Shown: one piece after another, positions 1 through 9,164 of the stretch | How positions within the stretch are numbered: the first letter of the stretch is position 1 | Layout: each line of letters starts with the position of its first letter | IMG/VR virus record: IMGVR_UViG_3300018890_000002 | Location: 17,219-81,218 of that record | Length of the DNA: 64,000 bases | DNA from: a virus | Strand: one strand, 5' to 3' | Notes under the pieces: generated by a model | Told to the model about the DNA's origin: nothing | The model's input: the letters and a program-made list of their open reading frames with translations, nothing else | Database searches by the model: none | Program-made: the position numbers and the translations under genes

Positions 1-93
1 TAAAGCTTTTCTAATAAGACTTCTAGTAACTTCAAATGCTTCTCTACTTCTTTTCCAAGTATTGAATTTAGAACGATATTTTTTAAGAATCAT
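1..93 (-). CDS. Partial basic protein, cut by window edge
   Basis: An ATG on the minus strand at position 93 opens a frame that runs off the left edge after 31 codons (begins MILKKYRSKF, rich in Lys and Arg). Its start overlaps the stop of the upstream gene as TAATG, as elsewhere in this operon. The visible part is too short to assign. By position it belongs to the virion operon. Confidence 0.55.
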   Translation of the reverse strand, partial: MILKKYRSKFNTWKRSREAFEVTRSLIRKAL

Positions 94-383
94 TATTTCT
101 TTTTCTTTTGAGTTAAAAGTGAATTACCTAATGCTGCTCCCATTAATGTAGTAGCACCTGTTCCTATACCTCCAACAATGAGTTTTTCACGTAAAGATAA
201 TTTACTTCCTAGCGATCCTAATGCTGCACCTCCTATACCTCCTACTAATCCTGAACCAGCACCTATAGCTGCATTAATAAGCTTCTGTTTTCTTTTTCCC
301 TTATCTTTTCCTCTACCTTTACCGAATCTGTAAGAAACCTTATAGGAAGAATCAATTTGTCCAATGAATGTTATATTTCTCAT
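93..383 (-). CDS. Glycine-zipper virion-type protein
   Basis: 96 residues. It begins with a short hydrophobic strand (MRNITFIG), then a Lys/Arg-rich stretch (about residues 20-37), then a Gly/Ala zipper (GAGSGLVGGIGGAALGSLG) that could insert in or span a membrane. The same N-terminal peptide and plan recur in the next two genes. Such small basic glycine-zipper proteins in phage structural operons are often internal virion or membrane-acting proteins; that role is inferred here. Confidence 0.6.
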   Translation of the reverse strand: MRNITFIGQIDSSYKVSYRFGKGRGKDKGKRKQKLINAAIGAGSGLVGGIGGAALGSLGSKLSLREKLIVGGIGTGATTLMGAALGNSLLTQKKKK

Positions 384-384
384 A

Positions 385-876
385 TTAAGAAATTGGTAAT
401 AAATAATTTTTCTTTCTCTTAAGACCTCGAAGTCCTCCTATCCCCCCACCTACCGCAGCTCCTTTATACCCGGCTTTCCAGGCACTTTTAGCTCCTTGAT
501 TGATAGCTCCACCAACTACACTTTTCCACCCACCTTTAAGACCTTTTAAACCACCTCTAATAGCACCAGATACTCCACCTACTCCAGCAGATAGAGTTCC
601 TACAGTTTTAGCATCATTAGATACTTTTCCTGCAAATGAAGTAGGAGCGTATCGCTTAGCTCTAGTGAGTAGAGAGTTATATCCATTTTTACGAACAAAA
701 CTATCAGTAGCACCTCGAAGTCCCCCCATTACTCCACCAGTGATTCCACCAGCATTGTAACCCGCAGCAGCTCCTACTCCAGCTCCAATAGCAGCACTTT
801 TTAATCGAGAAGGTTTCTTAGGTCTATTGAAGAAGTAAGAGGAATTAGTAGAACCAATAAAAGTTATTTTTTTCAT
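385..876 (-). CDS. Glycine-zipper virion-type protein with conserved N-terminal peptide
   Basis: 163 residues, starting MKKITFIGSTNSSY, nearly the same prefix as the neighbour at 93-383. Three Gly/Ala blocks are separated by basic segments, and a middle stretch (SNDAKTVGTLSAG) resembles GNDAKIGAKTIGG of the next gene. The set looks like duplication of one module. The start overlaps the stop of the gene at 876-2120 by one base. Function is unknown; an internal capsid or DNA-ejection role is an inference. Confidence 0.6.
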   Translation of the reverse strand: MKKITFIGSTNSSYFFNRPKKPSRLKSAAIGAGVGAAAGYNAGGITGGVMGGLRGATDSFVRKNGYNSLLTRAKRYAPTSFAGKVSNDAKTVGTLSAGVGGVSGAIRGGLKGLKGGWKSVVGGAINQGAKSAWKAGYKGAAVGGGIGGLRGLKRKKNYLLPIS

Positions 877-2120
877 TATTTTTTCTTTTTATTAGGTTGC
901 CTAAATCCTCTAACTAATCCTACTCCACTACCTAGTAAGCCTCCAGAAGCAGTACCCGCCACACCGCTAGTTAAACCAGATGTAACAGCTCCAGCTATTT
1001 TTTGTTTGAGAGAACCAGGAGTAAGTCTTGCACCTGAAACAGCTCCTTGTAAAGCAGACATACCACCAATAGTTTTAGCTCCTATTTTAGCGTCGTTACC
1101 AATTTTACCCGCTCTCGATCTAGCTCCAGTTTTTCGGAATCTATCTTTTTCTTTATCTATTTGTCTATCAATTAAAGCTCCCGAGACACCACTACCAACA
1201 GCACCAGTAACTCCTCCACCAATTAATCCTGTGACTAAACCTGTTTTTAAGCCTACTCTACTTTTTTTCTTTGGTTGACTACTAGGTAAATTAAAAGCAA
1301 ATTCAGTTATATTATCGTAATCGGAATAGCTATAGGTTTTTTTACCTACTTTAATAGTTTTTCTTTTAAGTAGTTTATTAATTCCTGTAGCTCCCGAAGC
1401 TAATAAGGAACCTCCTACTGCACCTAAAGCTCCTTTTATTGCTGCACTTTTAATACTTTTTGAACCTTTTAAGCTAGAAGCTACTCCAGTTAATGCTCCT
1501 ACTCCAGCACCTAATTGAGCGTTACGTTTCAATGTTTTGTTACGATCTATTTGAGGTAATCCAAAAGCAAAATTAGAGACGTTATCAGTAGATTCACTAA
1601 ACTTACCTTTCTTTTTCTTTCCCATTCTATTCTCTTGGACAAATCCTCTACCAGCACCTACTAAAGCACCAGTTCCAGCTCCATTAATAGCTCCAGAGAC
1701 TCCTCCACTGAGAACTCCTAAACCCGCTCCCAGAAGAGTGTTTTTAAGTTTATCTCTAGCTTCTGCTTTTTTATCTCTGCCTAATCCAAGAAATCCTTTT
1801 TTACGATGAGTGGGAAGACTAGAACCTAATGCAGCTCCAGCTAATCCAGCAGTAATAGCACTACCAATACCTACTGATTTAGCTCCTAATTTAGCATCAT
1901 GACCTACTTTACCCAAATGACTTCTTGCACCTTCCTTATCAAATCTATCTCGTTCTTTATTAACTCCTTTAGCAATTAAAGCTCCCGCGATTGTTCCTAC
2001 TGGGCCTCCTGCTACAGTGCCAAGACCTGCTCCTACCAAAGGATTAACTCTACTTTTACGTTTAGTCTTATCCTTCCCTCTACCAAATTGAGATTGAACG
2101 TTACCAATAAAATGAATCAT
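876..2120 (-). CDS. Three-unit glycine-zipper protein
   Basis: 414 residues built from repeats. The N- and C-terminal thirds share the pattern DRF-x(2)-GARS-x-GK-x-G-x-DAK-x-GAK, each followed by Gly/Ala zippers. The units are separated by near-identical linkers, NVSNFAFGLP (about residue 180) and NITEFAFNLP (about residue 271), which resemble the N-terminal MxxITFIG peptide of the two downstream genes. The whole could be a polyprotein-like fusion of the small units. No known domain is recognised. Confidence 0.6.
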   Translation of the reverse strand: MIHFIGNVQSQFGRGKDKTKRKSRVNPLVGAGLGTVAGGPVGTIAGALIAKGVNKERDRFDKEGARSHLGKVGHDAKLGAKSVGIGSAITAGLAGAALGSSLPTHRKKGFLGLGRDKKAEARDKLKNTLLGAGLGVLSGGVSGAINGAGTGALVGAGRGFVQENRMGKKKKGKFSESTDNVSNFAFGLPQIDRNKTLKRNAQLGAGVGALTGVASSLKGSKSIKSAAIKGALGAVGGSLLASGATGINKLLKRKTIKVGKKTYSYSDYDNITEFAFNLPSSQPKKKSRVGLKTGLVTGLIGGGVTGAVGSGVSGALIDRQIDKEKDRFRKTGARSRAGKIGNDAKIGAKTIGGMSALQGAVSGARLTPGSLKQKIAGAVTSGLTSGVAGTASGGLLGSGVGLVRGFRQPNKKKK

Positions 2121-2152
2121 ATATTTATCTCTTAATTATTATCTTTTTTCAA

Positions 2153-2743
2153 CTACCAAAGTCGTTCTTCTACACCAAAAACTCTAGATCTGTCTTGTCT
2201 AAAGTCAAATTCCATATTACTTCTATTATGTTGATACTTACCAATTACAGTATAGTTTCGAGTAATATTATCTCTTCTCTCAGTTAGTTGAGGAGTAAAA
2301 GGAAGAAGTAAAGGATAAGCTTCTCTTATTGCATTATCTTCAGGGGCAAAGATACCGGGGATATAAATACCTGAGCCGATAAAATATCCTTTAAGTAATT
2401 CCTTAGCTTTCTGATAAATAGTAGAACCAAACCCACCATCTCCTCCAAGTGAAGCAATCATTCCTTGATCGTAAAGAGACATCATTAGATCGTTAATAAC
2501 GAATCCTTCTAATATTGGTTCTATTAGTGGAATATCTCTTGGGTCAATAGGTAAGACATAAAGCATTCCAAAATAAGTATCAATAAGAGTTTCATTTCTA
2601 ATGATTAAATCGTGTATTAGTTCAGTATCTAAATTACTAGATAAAACTGATACATTATCACTAGGAATAAGAGAGTTAGTAAAGACATTAGCTCTTCTAC
2701 CTAATCGTCTTTGAATCTTTTCAACAGTTATATACTTATACAT
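2153..2743 (-). CDS. Putative head-completion or connector protein
   Basis: About 196 residues from the ATG at 2743 (MYKYITVEK), which overlaps the upstream stop as TAATG. A longer frame would need a TTG start inside the previous gene. The N-terminal pattern, TVEKIQRRLGRR followed by an acidic helical stretch, resembles small head-tail connector proteins of tailed phages, but the family cannot be fixed by eye. It lies between glycine-zipper genes in the virion operon. Confidence 0.5.
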   Translation of the reverse strand: MYKYITVEKIQRRLGRRANVFTNSLIPSDNVSVLSSNLDTELIHDLIIRNETLIDTYFGMLYVLPIDPRDIPLIEPILEGFVINDLMMSLYDQGMIASLGGDGGFGSTIYQKAKELLKGYFIGSGIYIPGIFAPEDNAIREAYPLLLPFTPQLTERRDNITRNYTVIGKYQHNRSNMEFDFRQDRSRVFGVEERLW

Positions 2744-3165
2744 TAGATTCCATTCTTCTTTTTCCAATCATCAAATCGGGTAGCAGCTCTTAAGTTTCTA
2801 GCTACATCTAAACCATGCTTCTTATTCCATCTTTGAGCTTTAACTTTATTCATAAGTCCCCCTGCAATATCTTTTTTAATGTTGAGTCCAGTATTTACTA
2901 CTCCTCTAGCTTGTTGTACACCTGGTAGTATAGTATTTTTAAAGTAGTTTTTCTTACTCTTATCATTCATAAATATCCCAGCAGTTTTCATAGCTGCATA
3001 AGTCTGTCCACCTGTAACTAATCCTCTTTTAATCTTTTGATGGGTAGTAGCTTTTGAATCTCCAGTAGCAGCTAATGCCCCAACCGCTAAGGGAACTAAA
3101 TATGGGCTATTCTTTTCTATAAATCTCTTACGTTTTTTAGCTGGACTATCAAATGGTCGCCACAT
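2743..3165 (-). CDS. Basic protein of virion operon, unknown
   Basis: 140 residues, strongly basic, with a hydrophobic Ala/Leu/Val segment near residues 22-36 and many Lys/Arg-Asn pairs. It overlaps both neighbours by TAATG junctions, so it is translationally coupled in the minus-strand operon. No family is recognised. A nucleic-acid or membrane-associated virion role is possible. Confidence 0.5.
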   Translation of the reverse strand: MWRPFDSPAKKRKRFIEKNSPYLVPLAVGALAATGDSKATTHQKIKRGLVTGGQTYAAMKTAGIFMNDKSKKNYFKNTILPGVQQARGVVNTGLNIKKDIAGGLMNKVKAQRWNKKHGLDVARNLRAATRFDDWKKKNGI

Positions 3166-4718
3166 TAATCTTTCCCCTCTATTTGTCTCATCTCTTTATT
3201 TATATCATTAATGACAGGTCGAATAAGTCTAGGATATATACTAGGTAAAAGTTGTCCAAAAATAACATAACATACAGCTAGAAAAGCTAATACCCCTTTT
3301 AGGTTTAACTCCTTAAAAAAACTAAGGACATTGACGTTTAATAAATCATCTAATTGGTCTTTTAACTTCTTATTACTTTCTTCTATTCTAGTTAACTTTT
3401 CTCTCATAACATTGTCTTCATTTTTCAGAAAAGCAACGTCATTGAGTAAATTATTATCATTATTATAAAAAATAGTATTATTAAGTCTACTGATTTCTTC
3501 TTCCAATTTACGAATAATTATTTCTGCTTTTATAAGTCCTTCTGGGTTAGAAGTAAGAGGATTATGAATTAACTTAGAAAAAACATCATTAGACATTTTA
3601 GTATTTTCTAAAGTCTTCAATAGTAAATCGGTTCTTCCTTCCATCTCATCTATACGAGTAGTTAAAAGAGCTTCTTGACTTTGATCGATTACAGTAGATA
3701 AAATTCTCGCTTGCCCATCTCTATTAATTAATCTATTAGACCACTTAGTATCAATGAGAGAACCGTCTTTTTTAGCTAACTTAAAATTACTAATTACACT
3801 TTCTACTTCATGAGCAATTAGTCTATAAATCTGACCTTGCATTTTAATCGAATCTTCATCATTAAAAAGATTAAGTTCAGAAATATGTTTCCCTAAAGCT
3901 ACTTCATTACTCCAACCTAACGTTTCACAAGCTTGTTTATTCCATCTACTAACTTTACAATCTTTATCCCACTCTATTTTTATAATTACACTACTGTTAA
4001 AACTATCTTCATCTAGGTTTTTAAGCTCTGTTATTTTTGAAGTCATCTCAACTTCTAAAGTAATATCTCTTAAATAACCAACAATTTTGGATTCACCATC
4101 TTTAGGTATTACACAAGAATGGTCTAATATACTAATAGCTTTTCCTGAACTATGTAGTAGTCTATACTTCTGATAAAAAGAAGATATTTTATTTTTTATA
4201 TTTTTTGCTAACTCTTTAGAGAAGAATTCTTTATCTTCAGGATGTATAAGATCCAAATAAGGTCTAGATAATAATTCTTTTTTTGTATATCCCAATAAAG
4301 AAACTACATTATCAGAAATCTCATCTATCTTCTCTTCTTTATTATTAAGCCAACGAATAAGAAATATATAATCTTCTTTAAATAGTGTCTCTGCTAATAA
4401 AGTATCGGTTTTTTCAGTTCCTACCACTACTATGTAATTCTGATATCTATAACCAGTAAAAATAATTTCTATCTCCCTTTTGTTTTGGACATCGTTGATA
4501 GTAGTAGTTATAGTATTTTCACCTTCATTAAATACTTTATCTAGAAAAGACCTGGTACTATCTGAGTAAGTGTATCCTTTAACAGTTTCAAAATTACTTA
4601 CTGCTTGATTAAGTCTATCTGTCTTATACGAAGGAATATAGTAAGTAATATTATCACTTATATATCTGTAATAATAATTCTCCCCACATTTTTCAATTAA
4701 TATACTAAAAACAACCAT
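3165..4718 (-). CDS. PAS-domain protein with C-terminal membrane segment
   Basis: 517 residues. Two PAS-like domains are visible: about 120-225 (SLLGYTKKELLSRPYLDLIHPED, the typical G-x-E-L / IHPED pattern) and about 240-350 (ETLGWSNEVALGKHI). A long coiled coil follows (350-460), then one hydrophobic helix near the C-terminus (GVLAFLAVCYVIFGQLLP). No kinase, cyclase or GGDEF output domain is present. Its place between a holin-like gene and virion genes is odd for a PAS sensor. It could be a membrane-anchored virion or lysis-timing protein; that is inference. Confidence 0.7.
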   Translation of the reverse strand: MVVFSILIEKCGENYYYRYISDNITYYIPSYKTDRLNQAVSNFETVKGYTYSDSTRSFLDKVFNEGENTITTTINDVQNKREIEIIFTGYRYQNYIVVVGTEKTDTLLAETLFKEDYIFLIRWLNNKEEKIDEISDNVVSLLGYTKKELLSRPYLDLIHPEDKEFFSKELAKNIKNKISSFYQKYRLLHSSGKAISILDHSCVIPKDGESKIVGYLRDITLEVEMTSKITELKNLDEDSFNSSVIIKIEWDKDCKVSRWNKQACETLGWSNEVALGKHISELNLFNDEDSIKMQGQIYRLIAHEVESVISNFKLAKKDGSLIDTKWSNRLINRDGQARILSTVIDQSQEALLTTRIDEMEGRTDLLLKTLENTKMSNDVFSKLIHNPLTSNPEGLIKAEIIIRKLEEEISRLNNTIFYNNDNNLLNDVAFLKNEDNVMREKLTRIEESNKKLKDQLDDLLNVNVLSFFKELNLKGVLAFLAVCYVIFGQLLPSIYPRLIRPVINDINKEMRQIEGKD

Positions 4719-4723
4719 TTCAT

Positions 4724-5002
4724 TTATTCTTTCGTTTTGGTAGGGGCAAGCTTAGTAGTTAACAAGCCCACTGGAATACCTGACTCTGCACTTTCTCTGA
4801 TATCATTATTCACTCTCATACGACCTTGACTTACTCCTAAGAAACTAAATGTTCCAATGAGCAATTGAGTAAAATCTTCTTTAGTCATTTCTTTCTCATA
4901 TAGGTAATTTACTATTGGTGAGTAGACTACTGAAAGATAAAGTAAGAAAGAAAAGAAAAAAGTCTTAGTGAAGTAAAGAGAACGTTTCATTTTACTTTTC
5001 AT
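4724..5002 (-). CDS. Small membrane protein, holin-like
   Basis: About 92 residues from the ATG at 5002; a TTG at 5029 would extend it into the neighbouring gene. One clear transmembrane helix (FFFSFLLYLSVVYSPIVNYL) is followed by a second weaker hydrophobic stretch (LLIGTFSFLGV) and a charged tail. It lies directly downstream of a peptidase that could act as an endolysin, the usual place for a holin. The holin role rests on size, topology and context only. Confidence 0.5.
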   Translation of the reverse strand: MKSKMKRSLYFTKTFFFSFLLYLSVVYSPIVNYLYEKEMTKEDFTQLLIGTFSFLGVSQGRMRVNNDIRESAESGIPVGLLTTKLAPTKTKE

Positions 5003-5007
5003 ATTTT

Positions 5008-5784
5008 TTAATTTGCTATATGCACCCAATAATTTCCATCACCTTCAGGAGCGCCTACTTGTTTAATTAATGGGAAAGAATATAACGTTTCTTTACCCGC
5101 AGTAGGACTATGAATATATCCATTATGAGTAAACTCTCCATAAGGATCGTTAACTATAAATGCACCAACTCCATCATAAGCGTCATAATCAGAACCAACT
5201 AAGAGAATAATATGAGTACCTTCAGTCAAGAATGTTCCTAAAATAACAGGAGCTTTTTTAACAGCATCTTTTATCTCTTGGAATGTCCCAGTAGTAATAG
5301 GAGTATATTTAACTCCATAACTATTCATAATAGCGGATATGTCTTGGTGAGAAAATCTATCATATCCTAAATCTAAGCATTTATTATATAAAGCATCAGG
5401 AGTTACCTTAATCTTATAAAAAGACAAGAGCATTGCTACACAACTTAAGAAACAAGAAGTATAAGGTTGATAGTTATTATATAGTTGATAATAGTAATCA
5501 GTTTTAAGTGAAGTTTTACTATTAGAGCTAGTAACAGGATTTTTAGATTCTTCCGTTATATCAACGTGTTCTTTATAGATGTACCAAACTCTAACACCTA
5601 CAGGTAAATCTTTTAAATTAGATGTAAGTAGTTTAACCTCTAAGTGATTATCTTTTTCTCTTAAAATATCTACTACTATTTCAGTGTTAATCTCCAACCA
5701 ATAAAAGTATTTAGAGTCAAGTTCAATGAATGGAATTGGTCTACTCTTAAGAGGAGTTTTATTTATGATTTTTAATTTAGACAT
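5008..5784 (-). CDS. C39-type cysteine peptidase, possible endolysin
   Basis: 258 residues. The C-terminal half (about 100-255) matches the papain-like peptidase C39_2 pattern: Cys111 in TSCFLSCVAMLL with preceding Gln, His191 in EGTHIILLVGSDY and Asp213 in VNDPYGE form a plausible Cys-His-Asp set. The N-terminal 75 residues look like a small SH3-type beta domain. In phages this fold serves in cell-wall lysis or virion maturation. The adjacent holin-like gene favours lysis, but this is inference. Confidence 0.7.
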   Translation of the reverse strand: MSKLKIINKTPLKSRPIPFIELDSKYFYWLEINTEIVVDILREKDNHLEVKLLTSNLKDLPVGVRVWYIYKEHVDITEESKNPVTSSNSKTSLKTDYYYQLYNNYQPYTSCFLSCVAMLLSFYKIKVTPDALYNKCLDLGYDRFSHQDISAIMNSYGVKYTPITTGTFQEIKDAVKKAPVILGTFLTEGTHIILLVGSDYDAYDGVGAFIVNDPYGEFTHNGYIHSPTAGKETLYSFPLIKQVGAPEGDGNYWVHIAN

Positions 5785-5789
5785 ATTAT

Positions 5790-6191
5790 TTAAATAAGGG
5801 TAACTTTAGAAGTGAAATAGCCTTCGTCAATAGTAATTTCTGCGGTATCCGGGAACACGGCTTTAGTAACAAAATAAACTGAAGAATCTAATTTTGGGTC
5901 TAATCGAGTCTGAAGTACTTCCTTTTCTACTAGACCTTTAAAAATAATCTTAGAAGGTTCAGTAACAATAGGAGATAATCCACTAAGAGTCCCGTAGTTT
6001 CCTACAGCAAAACCAGTAGTAGAAGTATTAGTGAACACAGTAAAATTAACTGATACTCCAACACCTAATAGTGAGGGGTTATCTAAGGACTCTAAACTAA
6101 CACCTAGTGGCAAATCATCCCCTCTAGGAATAACTGAACCAGATAGCTTATTATCTTTCCACTCACGATACGTAACAGTTTTAATAGACAT
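5790..6191 (-). CDS. Small beta-rich structural protein, unknown
   Basis: 133 residues with alternating hydrophobic and polar strands, no Cys and no membrane segment; it looks all-beta. It overlaps the start of the gene at 6181-6606 by 11 bases. Its location between the capsid genes and the lysis-like pair suggests a head-tail joining or decoration protein. No family is recognised. Confidence 0.55.
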   Translation of the reverse strand: MSIKTVTYREWKDNKLSGSVIPRGDDLPLGVSLESLDNPSLLGVGVSVNFTVFTNTSTTGFAVGNYGTLSGLSPIVTEPSKIIFKGLVEKEVLQTRLDPKLDSSVYFVTKAVFPDTAEITIDEGYFTSKVTLI

Positions 6192-6606
6192 AGAATTCTC
6201 CGTTATCAGTAAATTTAGAAATATTTTGAGTAGTCTTAGCTGAAATCATCATTTCGTAATTAAGCTTATGAATTCGGTTAGGAAATTCTAAAGACTTACT
6301 CTCATAGAAAGTAGGAATATCACTTCCGTTTACGTATAAGATAGCCTGAATCTTTTCCACTTGTACTAAGGGAAATACAAAACTATCAGTATCGTATTGT
6401 TTAAGTAAGATTCCAGTTAGTTGGTGATATATCTTAAATGTCAATCCAATATTATTGATAGTAATTGGTAAAGAAGAAGTAATATCTACTATTACTGGGA
6501 TAGTGTCTGTAATAGAATGACTAGAGTGTTTAAGATATACTTGAGGTCTCTCTTTATAGTTATCTCTAACTACTTGGAGAGTTGTAACTTTATGTTGTAT
6601 GAGCAT
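6181..6606 (-). CDS. Small structural protein, unknown
   Basis: 141 residues, mostly predicted strand, no signal or membrane segment. Coupled by overlap to the gene downstream and separated by 60 bases from 6667-7101. By position it could be a head-tail connector. No conserved motif was recognised. Confidence 0.55.
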   Translation of the reverse strand: MLIQHKVTTLQVVRDNYKERPQVYLKHSSHSITDTIPVIVDITSSLPITINNIGLTFKIYHQLTGILLKQYDTDSFVFPLVQVEKIQAILYVNGSDIPTFYESKSLEFPNRIHKLNYEMMISAKTTQNISKFTDNGEFYVY

Positions 6607-6666
6607 CGTTAAAAAAATAAGTATAGCTATTAAACCATACTTACATCATATCTGTTTATTAGCTTT

Positions 6667-7101
6667 TTATTGAAAAGAAAAGTTAAATTCTTCCCAGCTT
6701 TTACCCATAGGAGGTTTTACTTTAGTAGTCAAATCAGTTAAATCTGTGTAAGGCTTATTAGTTACTAATTGAGTAGCAATCTTTTCACCAATACCTTTAA
6801 GTTCTTTAATTTGCTCTAGAGTCATTCTATTAACATCTAGCTTAGATACAATTTCTACCTTACTAGGGTCGTAAAACTTAGGAGTTAGAGTAGTTACTTG
6901 AGGTTCAGTTAAGTGATAAGTTTCATCTGTAATAGAAGTCTCTTTATAAACAGCTACTTGAGTATCATCCTCTATAGTCACAACATTCATAGGGGTTAGG
7001 TATTCTTTAGGAATTTCTCCTTCCATATAAGCAGTCTTCCTAGCGAACAGCATATTACCCTCTTTAGTAAGAATGTTTTTTAGCAGAATATATTTTTTCA
7101 T
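6667..7101 (-). CDS. Helix-hairpin-helix protein of capsid operon
   Basis: 144 residues. The C-terminal part (about 88-135) carries an HhH signature: LDVNRMTLEQIKELKGIGEK followed by IATQLVTNKPYTDLTDL, close to ComEA-type DNA-binding hairpins. The N-terminal half is beta-rich. It lies 6 bases after the capsid gene. HhH motifs bind the DNA backbone without sequence preference, so contact with packaged or entering DNA is plausible. Confidence 0.65.
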   Translation of the reverse strand: MKKYILLKNILTKEGNMLFARKTAYMEGEIPKEYLTPMNVVTIEDDTQVAVYKETSITDETYHLTEPQVTTLTPKFYDPSKVEIVSKLDVNRMTLEQIKELKGIGEKIATQLVTNKPYTDLTDLTTKVKPPMGKSWEEFNFSFQ

Positions 7102-7107
7102 TGTTTA

Positions 7108-8274
7108 TTATTTTACTTGTTGAGAGTATAGCTGCTTAGGATTCATTGCAATAGGTAGAAAAGTAGCAGTTGCCATTGATACGTCTTGCTTAGGATGTTT
7201 ATTTTGTTCATAAGTAGTTACATAGATACCTGATTTAGGCTCAATAGGAACATCTCCACTACCAACAATTGCAGGAACAGATTCAAGAGTAGGGCCAATA
7301 GCACTAATTCCCATATCTTCTTTAAGAAATACGAATCGATTGTTATTCAAAAAGTTAACATCGACAATTGAACCGTCAGGAAGTTGTTCTTGATACTTTT
7401 CTTCAAATACTTCTACTTCTGGTAAATCTCTCATTGATAAGAGTTTTCTACCCATATCAGGAGATACTAGACCTAATTCAGTAGTAGTCAGCTGGCGAGC
7501 AGCATCTCTGGTACTCTTTTGCTGTAAAAAATCCTTCCATAACTTACGACTCATTACAATTTTATCTGGCATATAACCATTAGTATCGTAGTAAGTATCA
7601 CACGCATCAGATAGATTTTGCAGAGCTTGAGCATTTGCATAATCATTCCACTTATTCAAAGTAGGAGTTACTGTATTTCCGGTATCAGTAAGAGGAGCAG
7701 GAAAATGATTGTAATTAACTCCAGCTTTTTTAAAATCTAGTGATAGAGGAATGCCTGTTCGTGGGTCAGTCATATCAACTGCACCAGTTTGAACTACTTG
7801 CCATTTCAAGTGATCCATCCGGTCAGTAATACCTCTCAATAAGTCATTCATTTGACCAAAGAGAATAGTAGCTAAGTCAGGACTTGAACCAGGAGTTACA
7901 GTACCATTAGGATTATAAACCTTTTGAACTTTAATACCTTTAGTAATAGCTAGATTCTGAGCTTCCATCATTTTCCACTGAGTTTCTTCATCATAAAGAC
8001 GTGAAGTACCTAGTTTGAATAATGTAGCAGCCATCCTTTCAACTCCACCAAAGCTTACCAATGGAATTTCAGCTCCATAAGCAACTATTGATGCAGCAGG
8101 TGCTACTCGTTTAGTAAGTAAACCAACAAAATCTCTCCCATCAAACATTTGAGTAGGGAAGTATTTATCAATTAGCTTTCCTCTTTTGAGTAGCATATTT
8201 TCAGTTTCATCTACCATAGCCATTACTTGCTTGGCGACAAACCTTTCAGAAAAAAAACTTGCAACGTATGCCAT
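7108..8274 (-). CDS. Major capsid protein, E-family type
   Basis: 388 residues, a usual size. The N-terminal third has GAEIPLVSFGGVERMAATLF (from about residue 67), typical of the phage major capsid protein E family, with many aromatic and polar strand segments after it and a C-terminal region (KHPKQDVSMATATFLPI) where these proteins end. It is preceded by a decoration-like gene, a scaffold-like gene and a protease-like gene, the normal order of a head operon. It would form the icosahedral shell. Confidence 0.8.
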   Translation of the reverse strand: MAYVASFFSERFVAKQVMAMVDETENMLLKRGKLIDKYFPTQMFDGRDFVGLLTKRVAPAASIVAYGAEIPLVSFGGVERMAATLFKLGTSRLYDEETQWKMMEAQNLAITKGIKVQKVYNPNGTVTPGSSPDLATILFGQMNDLLRGITDRMDHLKWQVVQTGAVDMTDPRTGIPLSLDFKKAGVNYNHFPAPLTDTGNTVTPTLNKWNDYANAQALQNLSDACDTYYDTNGYMPDKIVMSRKLWKDFLQQKSTRDAARQLTTTELGLVSPDMGRKLLSMRDLPEVEVFEEKYQEQLPDGSIVDVNFLNNNRFVFLKEDMGISAIGPTLESVPAIVGSGDVPIEPKSGIYVTTYEQNKHPKQDVSMATATFLPIAMNPKQLYSQQVK

Positions 8275-8315
8275 ATATTTTTTATTTATTTATCTTTTTA
8301 TTGATTAATTTATTA

Positions 8316-9152
8316 CTAAGACCATACTTCTCTAATGTGAAGTCTAGGACACTCATAAGTAATAGAGTTATCCCAGTGAGGTAAAGCTAATTTATAGATC
8401 TTAGCTTCATCAATTACTCCAATAGTATTTCCAGTAATTCCACCAGAAGTATAATCAACTGAGTGAGGAAAAATACCTAAGACTTCATCTTGAGGAACTC
8501 CAACAACTGAACCAACAGGAAGAGTTCCAGAAGCAGCCCCACCTAGAATAATTTCTTCGGTTTCGTTATCTATTGCTTGAATAGTACCAATCGGAGCAGT
8601 TGTGAGAACAGTAGTAGTAGGAGTAGTACCAAGAGTTCCACTAGGAGTAAACGTCACAGGAGGAATAGCTGAGGGAGAGTAGAAGTAGATATTAGCTCCC
8701 ATAGGTATTAATTCTAATACACTACTAATATCAGGTAGCATATTGAAATACTTAGCAATCATACTAGCTGCTTCTGTAGCATTAGCTGCACCAACAGGAG
8801 TATATTTAAATGTCTTAGTTTCATTAATAGTAAGACCTGCTTCAGCTACTCCACTCACTGCTAAAACTGCCATTGGTTGACTAATTTGAAGCATATCTCC
8901 TTGAACGAACACATAAGGATTTTTTACTTTTAGTCTACTTCCACTAGGAGAAACAGTTACTTTTGAACGTGGAAGAAATCGGTGAACTCCATCTTTCTTA
9001 GAAACAAAGTGACCTTCTTCTAGTGCTTTTCTACCTTCTTTATTAGGTGAAATATGTTTACCAGTCATTGCAACGTGGTAAGGAACTCTAATATTTCTGG
9101 GATAAGCAATAATCGCTTTTTCAGCGGTAGTCGATCCGTATCTTGCAAACAT
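8316..9152 (-). CDS. Putative head decoration protein
   Basis: 278 residues, beta-rich with a Pro/Thr/Gly-rich centre (about 165-190). It lies between the scaffold-like protein and the major capsid protein, where tailed phages often encode the decoration protein. No catalytic motif is seen. The assignment comes from position and composition. Confidence 0.45.
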   Translation of the reverse strand: MFARYGSTTAEKAIIAYPRNIRVPYHVAMTGKHISPNKEGRKALEEGHFVSKKDGVHRFLPRSKVTVSPSGSRLKVKNPYVFVQGDMLQISQPMAVLAVSGVAEAGLTINETKTFKYTPVGAANATEAASMIAKYFNMLPDISSVLELIPMGANIYFYSPSAIPPVTFTPSGTLGTTPTTTVLTTAPIGTIQAIDNETEEIILGGAASGTLPVGSVVGVPQDEVLGIFPHSVDYTSGGITGNTIGVIDEAKIYKLALPHWDNSITYECPRLHIREVWS

Positions 9153-9164
9153 ATAATTTATCTA

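Noticed and set aside
500-1278. Pro-rich plus-strand frames over the glycine-zipper genes
   Set aside because: Pro/Ala/Leu-rich composition is the mirror of Gly/Ala codons on the minus strand; shadow frames.
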